Assembly (NCBI RefSeq): GCF_003285265.1
Contig: NZ_CP030239.1
Coordinates: 3,008,131-3,072,130, forward strand
Direction of reading: 5' to 3'
From: Paracoccus mutanolyticus
GTDB taxonomy: Bacteria; Pseudomonadota; Alphaproteobacteria; Rhodobacterales; Rhodobacteraceae
DNA: 64,000 nt
The position numbers and the translations under genes were made by a program. The first letter of the stretch is position 1. Every line of letters starts with the position of its first letter. The notes beneath the pieces are model-generated. The model was not told the DNA's origin. It did no database searches and saw nothing but the letters and a program-made list of their open reading frames with translations. Of the stretch, positions 19,018 through 28,270 are shown piece by piece.

Positions 19018-19172
19018 TGCCGCTGGGGCTGGGGCGACCGCGTCTGGACCTGGCACGAGGCCGCCGACACCCGCCTGTTCCACCCGCCCGCGCAGGAAAC
19101 AGCGCGCGAAGGGCTGGTCTGGATCGGCAACTGGGGCGACGGCGAGCGGACCGAGGAGCTTGAAACCTTCTC
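19018..19172 (+). pseudogene. glycosyltransferase (CgeB-like) fragment
   Basis: Encodes GDRVWTWHEAADTRLFHPP and LVWIGNWGDGERTEELETF. 'WTWH.AAD...F.P ... LVWIGNWGD.ER..EL..F' is a signature stretch of CgeB-type glycosyltransferases in Rhodobacteraceae. About 50 codons, no other part of the enzyme is near. Confidence 0.5.
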
Positions 19173-19212
19173 CGCCCGGCGCGGGAGGCGGACGCCATCG
19201 GCATCTGGGACA

Positions 19213-19488
19213 AGAAGCGAGATCGAGGGATACCGCGCCCATTGGGCGCAGGGAACGCCTGAGCGAATCGCATTCGAGGTGATCTACTGGACCGGGGCGC
19301 GATGCGTCGACGCTGTGAGACTAGGATGGCAGATGGTCGACCAGGACGGATGGCTTAGCTTTGTACAGTCGCGGCCACCTGCCCAGTTCATGACCTACCG
19401 GTATGGGCGCGCGCCAATGCCCGGTGGGGCGAACGATCTACTGGCGCTGCATGGGCTGCGGCAAGCTGCAGGGCGGCGGCGCCGATGA
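19213..19488 (+). pseudogene. tyrosine recombinase (integrase) catalytic-domain fragment
   Basis: Encodes SEIEGYRAHWAQGTPERIAF, EVIYWTGARCVDAVRLGWQM and VDQDGWLSFVQ, the start of the catalytic domain with the first catalytic Arg in WTGAR. Further on LLALHGLRQAAGRR resembles the HGLRK box. The C-terminal Tyr is not seen here. A different integrase C-terminus lies at 24089 on the other strand. Confidence 0.6.
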
Positions 19489-19715
19489 CGGCGGTGCCGG
19501 CGACGAGCTGATCAGCGCGGCCATGATTACACAGCATGAGCGCTGCCGGCGACGGCGATGCGCGACACGCTGATCTTCGGCCCGGCCTGGGCACGACACG
19601 GTGCTGGCCTTCGACGTGGGCCTGCCGTGTGGACCTGGCGGGCGGGACTACATCGCCACCGGCACCGCAGCGGGCACGCTGCTGACCGCCGGGCAGGTCG
19701 ACCTGTCGCCTGATC

Positions 19716-19860
19716 CGGTGCTGACGCAGTACGAGACCGATTATCGCTGGCTGGCGCAGGTCTACGAATCCCTGAAGCCCTCCAGCGGCACAGGGCGGCT
19801 GCTTTGGCATCGGCTGGGTGCCAAGACCATCGAGCTGATTCACGAGAACGTCCATGTGCT
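19716..19860 (+). pseudogene. hsdR: type I restriction enzyme HsdR C-terminal fragment
   Basis: Encodes YETDYRWLAQVYESLKPSSG and TGRLLWHRLGAKTIELIHEN, matching the conserved C-terminal region of HsdR (FE.DYRWLAQVYESV.P..G.G.LLWH.LG.KT.ELIHENV). About 48 codons. No hsdM or hsdS is nearby. Confidence 0.6.
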
Positions 19861-20017
19861 AACAAGCCTCTACCTGATCAGTCATCGGATCACCTCCGTA
19901 AGACAATACAGGACATCTGTTCTACAAAGAGCAGTGGGCGTTGATGAATTTAGACATCTGACTATAGCGAACGAAGACCCGAAATCCTTCAGTGGAACGG
20001 CGGATGGTGCGGAAAGC

Positions 20018-20165
20018 CAGAAGCACCGCCACCAAGCAGCGGCGTGGGAAATTGATGGAAATCTTCGGCGATCAGTCTTTCTGGCCCATAGGATCATTTG
20101 GAAAATGGCCTACGGCGATGAGCCTGAACTCATTGACCTCGACACAAACGCCACGGACAAGACCC
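20018..20165 (+). pseudogene. phage HNH-type endonuclease fragment
   Basis: Reads FLAHRIIWKMAYGDEPELID in one frame, with the preceding beta strand in an adjacent frame. 'LAHR..WKM.YG.EP...IDHI' is the entry to the HNH motif of phage homing-type nucleases. The His of the motif is lost and the sequence degrades afterwards. Confidence 0.5.
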
Positions 20166-20604
20166 ACAATAATGACCAAGAGGCAGAATCACACCAACCC
20201 CATAAGTCCCGCTCGGACATAGACCCCCTCGTGCCCAACAGAATGACACAGCACGCACGAAGTGGGTGGTGCACGTCGTTGCCCCAGATAGTGTCTCTTA
20301 TCGTGGTTCGTTCGACTGCTTAGGCCAAGCTATCGCCATCCGGGACGCAGCGAGAACAGCTTTGATGGAAGCCGAGCAGAAGCGGTCCGTTAGAGCGGTC
20401 TAAAAACAGACGCCGACCTTCTTAAAGGCAACTGCCCGGAGCATGCGCCGGCGTCAGCGTGGCCGCTCAAGGATCACCTTGCGGATCAGGCGTGAAGGAT
20501 CCGTGAGCACCAGGGCATGAAGCAGTCCCGAAGGCAGCGCCGACAGATGCCGGAGCGCGATGCGAGGTAATCGCCGGGCTCTCAGCCGTCAGCTTGCAGG
20601 CTGG
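20166..20604. other. no recognisable gene
   Basis: The minus strand at about 20480-20560 has a short coherent end (LPSGLLHALVLTDPSRLIRK) that might belong to the IS66 cluster, but I cannot name it. Otherwise empty. Confidence 0.25.
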
Positions 20605-22025
20605 CTACCGAGTGGCGAGCATGGCCCGGTCTCGGCGCCGAGCTCCCGGGAAGCAGAACGGTCTTACGGTGTCGCGCGATCGGCGAGAGCTGGCTTTCGA
20701 CCGGGTTGGAGGTGCGCAGATGCTCCCAGTGCTCGGCGGGGAAGTCGTAAAAGGCCAGCAAGGCGCAAGGCTTCGTTGTCCCTGGTCAGACAGGGACTTC
20801 TGCGGGATGCGGGAGAGCTGGACTTCCAGCCAAGGTTTGAGGGCGGCGATGATCGGCGTGGCCTGCTCCCGCCGGGCTGCGAGGCGGTCGGCAGGAAACT
20901 TGCCGCGCACAGCCTTTTCGATCTGATACAGCAGTGCGATCTGGCGCAGCATCTCCTCGACAATGGGCGAGCCCTCGTTCTCGAAGCGCTTCACGAAGCG
21001 GCGGCGCACATGGGTCCAGCAGTAAACCAGCTGCCACGGGCCGATGTCGCGCGCGACCTCGGTCAGCGCATTGTAGGACTGGTAGGCGTCGCATTGCGAG
21101 GCAACCGGCCGCGGTATCCAGAAAGGAACTTCAGCGGATGCTGCTTCCCCCGACCGGGGGCATAATGGAACAGCACGATGGGCGGGCCGGCACCGCCATG
21201 GCCGCGATCGTCGGACACGATGGCCCAGAAGAAGCCGCTCTTGGTGGCCTTCCGGCCCGGATCCAGCACCGGCGCGCGGGTCTCGTCGACGAATATGCGG
21301 TCGGGATCCCGCAGATGGGCGCGCATGTGATCGATGACGGGCGTCAGGTGGGAGCAGGCGCGGCCGACCCAACGACCGAGCGTGCCGCGATCGAGATGCA
21401 ACCCCTGCCGCTCTAAGATCCCGGCCTGGCGGTAAAATGGAAGGTGGTCGCCAAACTTCGAGACGATGATCCGCGCGATCAGCCGCACCGTCGGCAGCCC
21501 GCCCGGCACGATGTGCTCGGGGGCATGCGCCTGCACCACGGCCTGTGAGCAGCGGCGACAGGCATATCTAGGGCGCCGCGTTACCAGCACCTGGAACTGC
21601 GCGGGGATCACGTCGAGCCGCTCGGAGATCTCCTCCCCGATCCGGGCCATCTCGCCGCAGCCGCAGGGGCAGAGCGTGCTGGCGGGCTCAATCACGCGTT
21701 CGACCCGGGGCAGATGCACCGGCAGATGACCACGGTTGCGCGCGGGCTTTCGAGGTTCTTCCCCGCGCGCCCGTTGTAGCGCGGCCTCTGCCTTGTCCTG
21801 TGCAGCCTCAAGCACGCCCTGGGCCAGTTCGGCGTCCTCGAGCGGCAGATTGAACTGGTCGGGCGACAGCTTCTCGGAGCATTTGCCGAACCGCTCGCAC
21901 TGCGAGGAGCGCAGAATATCTTCTAGCCGACGGTTGGCCTCCTGCACCTCTGCCAGCGCCACCTCGAATTCGGCCAGGCGGGCCTTCAGATGGGCATTCT
22001 CGCGGCTGAGGGCGTCGGCATCCAT
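20605..22025 (-). pseudogene. tnpC: IS66-family transposase TnpC, frameshifted
   Basis: Starts MDADALSRENAHLKARLAEF (coiled coil) with the SSQCERFGKCSEKL motif, then the zinc-finger-like CPCGCGEMARIGEEISERLD and the DDE domain (RIFVDETRAPVLDPGRKATK, FFWAIVSDDRGHGG). The sense crosses to another frame near 21110 (CDAYQSYNALTE, CWTHVRRRFVKRFENEGSPI) and again near 20760. The C-terminal end is degenerate. It lies downstream of tnpB and tnpA on the same strand, the standard IS66 order. Confidence 0.85.
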
Positions 22026-22117
22026 GCCACGGAGTGAATCACGCTGCCCCAGACCTGACCAGTAAAAGCATGGCCTCCAGTGCGACGGATCGCTTTTCCT
22101 GAAGGCATCGGTCAGAC

Positions 22118-22430
22118 TCACCAGAGGGGATATTCTTGTATACCCTCGAACAGCGCCGCCAGTTGCGCCGAGGACATGCGCATCACCCCATCCCGCACCC
22201 GAGGCCAGACGAACTTGCCGCCTCGAGCCGCTTGTGAACGAGCACCATCCCGGTCTGGTCCCAGACCAGCAACTTGATGCGGTCCGTCCGTTTCGCCCGG
22301 AAGACGAAGACCGCCCCGCAGAACGGGTCGAGGCCGAGCATCTCCTGCACCGCCAGCGCGAGCCCGTCGATGCCCTTGCGGAGCCACCGGCCGCGTCGCC
22401 ACGAAGATCTTCACCGGCCCGCTTGGCCGA
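22118..22430 (-). pseudogene. tnpB: IS66 accessory protein TnpB, frameshifted
   Basis: Across frames it reads VKIFVATRPV, KGIDGLALAVQEMLGLDPFC, GAVFVFRAKRTDRIKLLVWD and KFVWPRVRDGVMRMSSAQLA, the full TnpB (Orf2) sequence with breaks near 22385 and 22225. TnpB is required for IS66 transposition, so this copy should be inactive unless the breaks are read errors. Confidence 0.8.
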
Positions 22431-22433
22431 ACA

Positions 22434-22868
22434 TCACGATGCCGCCGCCCGCGCTGCCCGGATCGACCGCGTCAGCAGGACTTCATCGGCGTCGGCCGAG
22501 GCCCGGATCACGACATCGCCGACAACCATCTCCACCCTGGGCGTGGCGTCCATCGCTGGGGGCGCCTCCGCCGAAGCGTCCTCGACCACCAGTTCCACAA
22601 ACATCGGCAACGCCGCCACGGACTCAGGCACCACAAGCTGCCCGGTCCGCAGCCTCCTTCGCCAGTCGTAGACCTGCCAGCGCGTCGTTCCGTGCCAACG
22701 CGCGACATCCGCCACTGAGGCCCCGGGCACCAGGCTTTCTGCCGCGATCCGCGCCCGCTCCGCCTTCGTGCGTCGCTGACGCCCCGCGGCCCCTCGATCA
22801 CCTCCGCCGCGAAGCCCCACCACCCGCGAGCCGTCCAAATGGGCGCCCACTTCGCCGTCTCGTTCCAA
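22434..22868 (-). CDS. tnpA: IS66 accessory protein TnpA
   Basis: Contains a helix-turn-helix (ARIAAESLVPGASVADVARW, HGTTRWQVYDWRRRLRTG) and the C-terminal strand VEMVVGDVVIRASADADEVL typical of IS66 TnpA. The stop is a few bases before tnpB. The exact start is uncertain: upstream sequence in this frame is Gly/Arg-rich and may lie outside the element. Confidence 0.75.
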   Translation of the reverse strand: MERDGEVGAHLDGSRVVGLRGGGDRGAAGRQRRTKAERARIAAESLVPGASVADVARWHGTTRWQVYDWRRRLRTGQLVVPESVAALPMFVELVVEDASAEAPPAMDATPRVEMVVGDVVIRASADADEVLLTRSIRAARAAAS

Positions 22869-23689
22869 GCCAACACCCCCACCCTCATGCGCGTGCAGAA
22901 TGGCCCGGACAGATCACAAGAGGCAGGAGGGGATCGGCGTCGCGCTTACTTTCATGTGCCGAGCCTGAAGATCTCCGACAAGGGCGAGGCGTCTTCACAT
23001 CCACCGGCGGCGGGCCGGACGCATCGATAGTATCGGCCTAACGGCGATTTACGTAGGTCACACTGCAGCCGCTCGCGTTCCCATCCCCGCCGACATGCCC
23101 GAGGCGTGCCTGCGGACTAGGACGCTGCCCTGCGCGAGGCGTTCCCGGTACAAGCGCGACTTGGCCAAGCATCCGCCCGATGTGCTGCGCGTAATGGGCA
23201 ATTCACCCATGGTACTGCACGAGTTCGATGCGGCGTGTTCGTTTCGACTTAATTCCGGAGCCATTGCCGCGCGGCCTGGGTCGCCTGTGGAAGCGCGGAC
23301 AGAAGGCCGATGCCGCCCGCTCGATGCTGGCCACCTGGCGCAAGCCGGCCGAGGTCAAAGGCCGCCGCACGGCCGAGCGTGACCGATGCCGAGCGGCGAC
23401 CTACGGCGTCCACGAGGCCCGTCTGGCTAGGTCACCATGGCCGGCAAGATCGTCTGGAATGCGAGGCGCGCCGGCTGGCAGGGCAAGCGCACCAGCGCCT
23501 GATGGCCAGGATTGGCCGCAGTTCTGGGTATCCCCGCTGAAGCGCGGCGAAAAGGGCGTCAGACCCGGTGCCTTGCTGGCTGGCTATCTGGCGCAGTCGC
23601 CGCTTGGCGGAAGCACGCAGATTCCATCCGAGTCGATCTTTCGGCTGAAGGGCCTGGTGGCCGACATGATCACCAGGCCCGCGACTGGA
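22869..23689. other. no assignable gene
   Basis: Open frames here (for example LAKHPPDVLRVMGNSPMVLH at about 23160, faintly like carboxymuconolactone decarboxylase, and LGRLWKRGQKADAARSMLAT at about 23280) give short plausible peptides but no gene. Probably more scraps. Confidence 0.25.
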
Positions 23690-23790
23690 CCATCGTGGGC
23701 GATATCATCATGCGCGTCACCGATGTCATCATGTCCTTCCCGGCGCTGCTGACCGCGCTGATCGTGCTGGGCAGAGCGGCCGTAGCGCAA
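23690..23790 (+). pseudogene. oligopeptide ABC transporter permease fragment
   Basis: Reads IIMRVTDVIMSFPALLTALI and VLGRAA, the DppC/OppC signature 'MR..D....FP.LL.A......G'. Thirty codons only; there is no other transporter part around it. Confidence 0.5.
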
Positions 23791-24088
23791 GACCGGCATC
23801 GATGTCGAGGAGAAACACCGACTGGCCTGCACAGTGCCATCATGACCGGCGTTCGGCTGGCGCTGGCCAATGGTATGAGCAAAGAGGCTTTGTGACGGCA
23901 GCGCTGGATCATGCCCGGCTAAGCGTGCCCGACGCCATCAACGCCCGGGAGCCAACAAGACCGTGCTCATCGGCATCGCGGAGAGCCAAGATGCAGGAAG
24001 CCGTCAGCGATGTGACGCGTAACCGGGCGCGTAAAGCTAAGGGCCGAGTTCAGGCCGGTCGGGTGATAACCCGACCCCTCTGGATCGA
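23791..24088. other. no recognisable gene
   Basis: Open on both strands but without recognisable sense. It forms the region just 3' of the integrase remnant. Confidence 0.3.
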
Positions 24089-24290
24089 TCACGTCTGCCA
24101 TTTCCACGCCGCCCACCTGTAGCCGACTCCACGCAGGTGGCTGTATCGCTGCAAGCTGCTGCCAGCTTCGGTGGCCGAAACGCTGGCGGCCTGGGGGATC
24201 GTCCATGCCCATCTCGAACAATCGCGACACGCCCTCGTGGCGAAGGTCGTGGAAATGCAGATCCTCGATCTCCTGGAACTTGCATGCGCG
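24089..24290 (-). pseudogene. int: phage integrase C-terminus (tyrosine recombinase)
   Basis: The minus strand reads EIEDLHFHDLRHEGVSRLFE with the catalytic HxLRH box, MGMD, then GHRSWQQL. After one base shift it reads QRYSHLRG with the catalytic Tyr and stops at 24089. Sequence style (FHDLRHE..SR.FE.G, GH.....L.RYSHL) fits integrases associated with the dusA site. The N-terminal and core-binding domains are missing, replaced upstream by a pcaG scrap. Its position about 1 kb before dusA supports the site assignment. Confidence 0.65.
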
Positions 24291-24309
24291 ACGTGAAGGC
24301 ATTCGGCAT

Positions 24310-24490
24310 GGCCGCTTCCTCGTCATCGAAATAGATGCGGGTCTGCAGTCCCACGTTGATGCCGCGCGCCACCAGCCAGATGTTGATGTGCGGCGCCATC
24401 AGCCGGCCGTCCGGAAAGGGCACGCGGCCCGGCTTGATCGTCTCCAGCCGATAGATGCCGGTGTCGCCGAGTCTTACATGCGCGAAGGCA
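24310..24490 (-). pseudogene. pcaG: protocatechuate 3,4-dioxygenase alpha subunit fragment
   Basis: The minus strand encodes GDTGIYRLETIKPGRVPFPD and GRLMAPHINIWLVARGINVG then LQTRIYFDDEEAA, almost word for word the PcaG core (RF.TIKPG.VP.PDG..MAPHIN..I.ARGIN.GL.TR.YF.DE..AN). It is joined in frame to AFTSRMQ, which leads into the integrase. About 60 codons; no pcaH nearby. Confidence 0.65.
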
Positions 24491-25210
24491 CAGATTGTGA
24501 TGGGTAGCGATTTGCACTTCCGAGATTGCATCATCGAATAACCATCAGGCTGTTCTTTCTTCGATAGATGGCCGGCGATCACGCTTCTTGCTCTTGGCCA
24601 CCAAGCCCAGCGACTTGCACACCTTCAAGGCTGACTGCATCTGCGCAGGGTCCAGAGGCATTATCCACGCCGGCCCCGCCAAGGCGAAGATCAGGACAGG
24701 TGCAGAGATAGATCAGCGCCTTGGCGGAACACTCCGGCATCGCGTCTCAGCGGACAGAAATCCGCGGCTGCATCAAGCGGGCAGGGCAGGGCGGCAACGC
24801 ACCCCATCCGACGGCAGGCATTGACGATTCGATGCGTTGTACCCTATGCCAGACGTGATGTACCGCCTAAGCAACCGCAAGCATAGCCAGCACAGCGCTT
24901 ACGGTGATCGAGTTATCGTAGCAATTGCAGCTATCTTCGGCTTCCTTGCGGTGACGAATGAGGCTAGGCGTGCCGCAGACGGTTGTGGAACGACAGGATG
25001 TGAATGACTATCTAGGGTCAGCAGAGTCTCACCAGCGGGTATGGACGTCTTGACCGTCCATGAGCCGGCGTTTGATCGCCAAAAGGGTGGCGGAAAAGAC
25101 CCTTCGCATTCTCGCTAACGCTAAGCAAAGCAGAAACGCGATTCAGCATAGGAACCAGCAAAAACAGCATCAATCTGCGCGCCCGATGCATTGAAATGCA
25201 GAAAACCGAG
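24491..25210. other. island end, no recognisable gene
   Basis: This stretch between the integrase/pcaG scraps and dusA is lower in GC and has no coding sense I can name. In dusA-site elements this is where the integrase 5' part and recombination arm sites would lie. Confidence 0.35.
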
Positions 25211-25266
25211 ATGAACAACAAGAACAATCCTACAGACTGTCCGTCGCGCCGATGATGGACTGGACC
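25211..25266 (+). other. probable island/chromosome junction (att site) in dusA 5' end
   Basis: The conserved dusA codons for LSVAPMMDWTD begin at about 25237. Upstream of them the reading frame reaches a stop without any ATG, while an out-of-frame ATG sits at 25211. Elements carrying dusA-associated integrases recombine within precisely these codons and supply a new 5' end. The other att copy would lie outside the window. Confidence 0.5.
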
Positions 25267-26192
25267 GACCGGAACTGCCGCGACCTGCACCGGCTGCTGT
25301 CGCGCCGGGTGCTGCTTTACACCGAGATGGTGACGGCGCAGGCCGTGATCCACGGCGACCGGGCGCGGCTTCTGGATTTCGACGCGGACCAGCATCCCGT
25401 CGCCCTGCAACTGGGCGGGTCCGAGCCGGCCCTGCTGGCCGAGGCGACCCGGATCGCGGCGGATTGGGGCTATGACGAGATCAACCTGAACGTCGGCTGC
25501 CCCAGCGACCGGGTGCAGTCGGGGTGCTTCGGCGCGGTGCTGATGACCCGGCCGGAGCTGGTGGCCGAATGCGTCCAGGCGATGATGCGGGGCAGCCCGG
25601 TCGAGGTCACGGTGAAATGCCGCATCGGTGTCGACGACCAGGTCCCGGATCAGGTCCTGCCCGCCTTCATCGCCCGGATGCGGGACGCGGGCGTGCGCCG
25701 CCTGTCCATCCACGCCCGCAAGGCCTGGCTCCAGGGTCTGTCCCCCAAGGAAAACCGCGAGATCCCGCCCCTGGACTATCCGCTGGTCCACCGGATGAAG
25801 GTCGAGTTTCCCGACCTGCACCTGTCCGTGAACGGCGGCATCGGCTCGCTCGACCAGGTCCGCGACCAGCTTGGCACGATGGACGGGGTGATGGTCGGGC
25901 GCGCAGCCTATCACCAGCCCTGGGACATTCTGGGCCGGGCCGATCTGCTGTGGGATCAGGAGCCGCCCTTCGCCACGCCGCTTGACGCCGCACAGGCCAT
26001 GCGGCCGCGGATCGAGGCGCATCTGGCCCGCGGCGGGCGGCTTCACCAGATCGACGGCACATGCTGGGCCTGTTCCGCGGCCGCCCCGGCGCGCGCGGCT
26101 GGCGGCGGATCCTGTCCGAAGGCGCGGCGCGGGCCGAAGCCCCGGCCGAGGCGCTTGCCGTCTATGACGCCGCGCTGGCCGAAGTCGCCTGA
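25252..26192 (+). CDS. dusA: tRNA-dihydrouridine(20/20a) synthase DusA
   Basis: FMN enzyme that reduces uridine in the tRNA D-loop. Visible features are the MMDWTDRNCRDLHRLLSRR opening, EMVTAQAVIHGD, the substrate-contact LNVGCPSDRVQSGCFGA with the catalytic Cys, KCRIGVDD, SIHARKAWLQGLSPKENRE and VNGGIGSLDQ. One base is missing near 26050; in the next frame the C-terminus continues as HMLGLFRGRPGARGWRRIL to a stop at 26192. The ATG at 25252 is internal to the usual N-terminus (RLSVAPMMDW), so the natural start is probably upstream and disturbed by the island junction or another lost base. Overlaps the convergent phosphotransferase end by 31 bp. Confidence 0.9.
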
Positions 26193-27117
26193 GCCCAGTC
26201 CCGCATCGCCCCGGCCAGCGCCGACCGGCGGACCGGCTGGCGCGCGGAATCGAGGTAATAGGCCAGCATGATCTCTCCGATCATGAAGCGCAGGAGGGCG
26301 CGCTGGTCGGGCGCGATCAGCCCCGGCACCGCCGTCAGGGCCTGGTGGTCGGGCGCGGCGATGCCGTCGATCCGGGGCAGGGGGATAGCGCGCCGGCTTT
26401 CCAGCCAGACCAGCAGCCGGGCTGCGTCCCGGACCACGGCCACGGCCCCCCAGTCCTGCAGGTCGATGCCCGTCATCCGGTCGGTGACGGCGTCGTAGAA
26501 CAGGTTGTCGCCGGTCAGGTCGCCATGCAGGCGCGCGCGCTCGACCCGGGTTCCGGCCAGGGCGCGGCCGTCCTGCGCCATGCGCTGCAGGACGCCCGAG
26601 ACCAGGGCGCGGTCCGCCCAGTCGCCGGTCGTGGCGGCCAGCCGCTCCTCGATCCCGCGCAGCCAGAAGCGCGGGCCGAACCGCCCCTTCTCGCGCGCAG
26701 GCCCGCCAGATGCGCCAGCCATGCCCCGGCCCGCGCCACCAGCCGCGCGCGTTCGGCAGCGGGCGCCGAATCCAGCGCCTGGACCAGCGGCACGCCGGGG
26801 GCGGCACGCAGCACCACCGCGCCTGCCTCGGGCAGGACCGTCAGCGCCGGCGCGACGCAGTCAGGGCTGCTCCCGAATGCCGCCGCCGCCTCGTCCAGCC
26901 GCCGCGCGGCGCCCAGGGCCGCCGCAGCGGGATCGGCGGTGCGGAACTGCTTGAGGAAGGCGCGTTCGCCCTGCAGCCGGATTTCCCAGACCCGGCGCTG
27001 GGGCAGGTCGCGGATCAGCCGCAGGACCCTTGCCCCGGCAAGCGGGGGCAGGGCCGCCAGCTCGGCGGGCAGGTCCAAATCCTTCAGCCCCGCTCGTCCG
27101 CCTTGGCCTGGTTCCAC
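26162..27117 (-). CDS. aminoglycoside phosphotransferase-family kinase-like protein
   Basis: The C-terminal half has the APH catalytic loop LHGDLTGDNLFYD and the metal-binding IDLQDWG. The N-terminal half shows a nucleotide-binding lobe with QGERAFLKQF (conserved Lys). Sense changes frame once near 26700 (WLAHLAG to REKGRFGPRFW), and the total length is one base short of a whole number of codons, as expected for a single deletion. The start is uncertain: the ATG at 27117 overlaps mazG by 34 bp, and a TTG at about 27077 is an alternative. It follows mazG on the same strand. Substrate unknown; a true antibiotic kinase is unlikely from sequence alone. Confidence 0.65.
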
Positions 27118-27923
27118 AGGGCGTCCATCTCGGCCAGGTCGCTGTCCTCGGGGCGGCGCCCCTGGGCGGCCAGCGCGGCCTCGATCCGGCGGAAGCGGCG
27201 GGTGAACTTGGCATTGGCCAGGCGCAGCGCCTCCTCGGGGTCGATCTTCAGGTGCCGGGCGAGGTTCGCCATGACGAACAGCAGATCGCCGAATTCCTCG
27301 GTGACATGGCCCTGATCGGCGCCCTCCCGCGCTTCGGCCAGTTCGGCCGCCTCCTCGCGGATCTTGTCCAGGACCTCGGCCGGGCCCGGCCAGTCGAAAC
27401 CCACGCGCGCGGCCCGGTTCTGCAGCTTGACCGCGCGGGTCAGGGCGGGAAGTCCCAGGGCGACGCCGTCCAGCACGCCCTTCTCGGCCTTGGCGGCGCG
27501 TTCGCGGGCCTTGATCTCCTCCCAGTCGCGGACCTGCTGTTCGGCCGACTTGTCGCGGGATTCGTCGCCGAAGATATGCGGGTGGCGGTCGATCATCTTG
27601 TCCGAAATGCTGGCGACGACGTCGGAGAATTCGAAAAGCCCCGCTTCGGCCGCCATCTGGGCGTGAAACACCACCTGCAGCAGCAGATCGCCCAACTCGC
27701 CCGGCAATTCGTCCCAGGCCTCGCGGGCGATGGCATCGGCGACCTCATGCGCCTCCTCGATCGTGTAGGGCGCGATCGAGGCAAAGCTCTGTTCGATATC
27801 CCAGGGGCAGCCCGTCTTCGGATCGCGCAAGGCGGCCATGATGGCAAGCAGGCGGGGAATCCCCGTCTCGTCGGGCTCGGCGATGCGCTCGGCCAGGGCC
27901 GGATGGATTGCGTCTTGCGCCAT
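27084..27923 (-). CDS. mazG: nucleoside triphosphate pyrophosphohydrolase MazG
   Basis: A 279-residue house-cleaning NTP pyrophosphatase. It has the typical two MazG domains: the first with CPWDIEQSFASIAPYTIEEA and GELGDLLLQVVFHAQMA (EExxE/ExxD metal motifs), the second with KIREEAAELAEA and EEFGDLLFVMANLARHL. The ATG at 27923 gives MAQDAIHPALAE; upstream sequence in frame belongs to the repeat-rich intergenic region. It leads a two-gene unit with the phosphotransferase. Intact. Confidence 0.92.
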   Translation of the reverse strand: MAQDAIHPALAERIAEPDETGIPRLLAIMAALRDPKTGCPWDIEQSFASIAPYTIEEAHEVADAIAREAWDELPGELGDLLLQVVFHAQMAAEAGLFEFSDVVASISDKMIDRHPHIFGDESRDKSAEQQVRDWEEIKARERAAKAEKGVLDGVALGLPALTRAVKLQNRAARVGFDWPGPAEVLDKIREEAAELAEAREGADQGHVTEEFGDLLFVMANLARHLKIDPEEALRLANAKFTRRFRRIEAALAAQGRRPEDSDLAEMDALWNQAKADERG

Positions 27924-28004
27924 GGCGTTCCCCCTGCGGTTCGGATCCCTTCTGCTGCCACAGGGCGCGGCCGGTGTCCACGCCGTCCGTGGCGGTCGCG
28001 GCTT

Positions 28005-28136
28005 GGGGGCTCTGCCCCCGTCCTTCGGACTCCCCCGGGATATTGGGGCACGAAAGAAACCGATCGGCGCCCTGCAGCTTCTTTCGTGCCTAAATATCCT
28101 GGGGGGAGCGCGGGACGCGCGGGGGGCGAAGCCCCC
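28005..28136. repeat. nested palindromic intergenic element
   Basis: A 132-bp element in the 347-bp gap between divergent mazG and yajC. Outer short hairpins GGGGGCTCTGCCCCC and GGGGGCGAAGCCCCC flank a long imperfect inverted repeat of about 30 bp. Its arms carry CCCGGGATATT plus GGCACGAAAGAA on the left and TTCTTTCGTGCC plus AAATATCCTGG on the right. This resembles the extragenic palindromes common in Rhodobacteraceae. It could also act as a bidirectional transcription barrier. Confidence 0.7.
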
Positions 28137-28270
28137 ATTCGGGACAAGGTCGGGGCTGTTGCCGATCTCGTCATCCCGGCTTTTCTTGCCATCCCCCGGT
28201 CGCGCGGCTAGGGTGCGCGCCAATTCCGCCGGGGGACCGCCCGGAACCTGTCAACCGAAGGGATCAAACC

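Noticed and set aside
18538..19488. One 316-codon plus-strand gene
   Set aside because: The frame contains recognisable pieces of two unrelated proteins (a glycosyltransferase and an integrase), so its length is accidental.
19213..20165. A functional defence or restriction locus
   Set aside because: Only a 48-codon end of hsdR and an HNH scrap are present, with no methylase or specificity gene; these are fragments.
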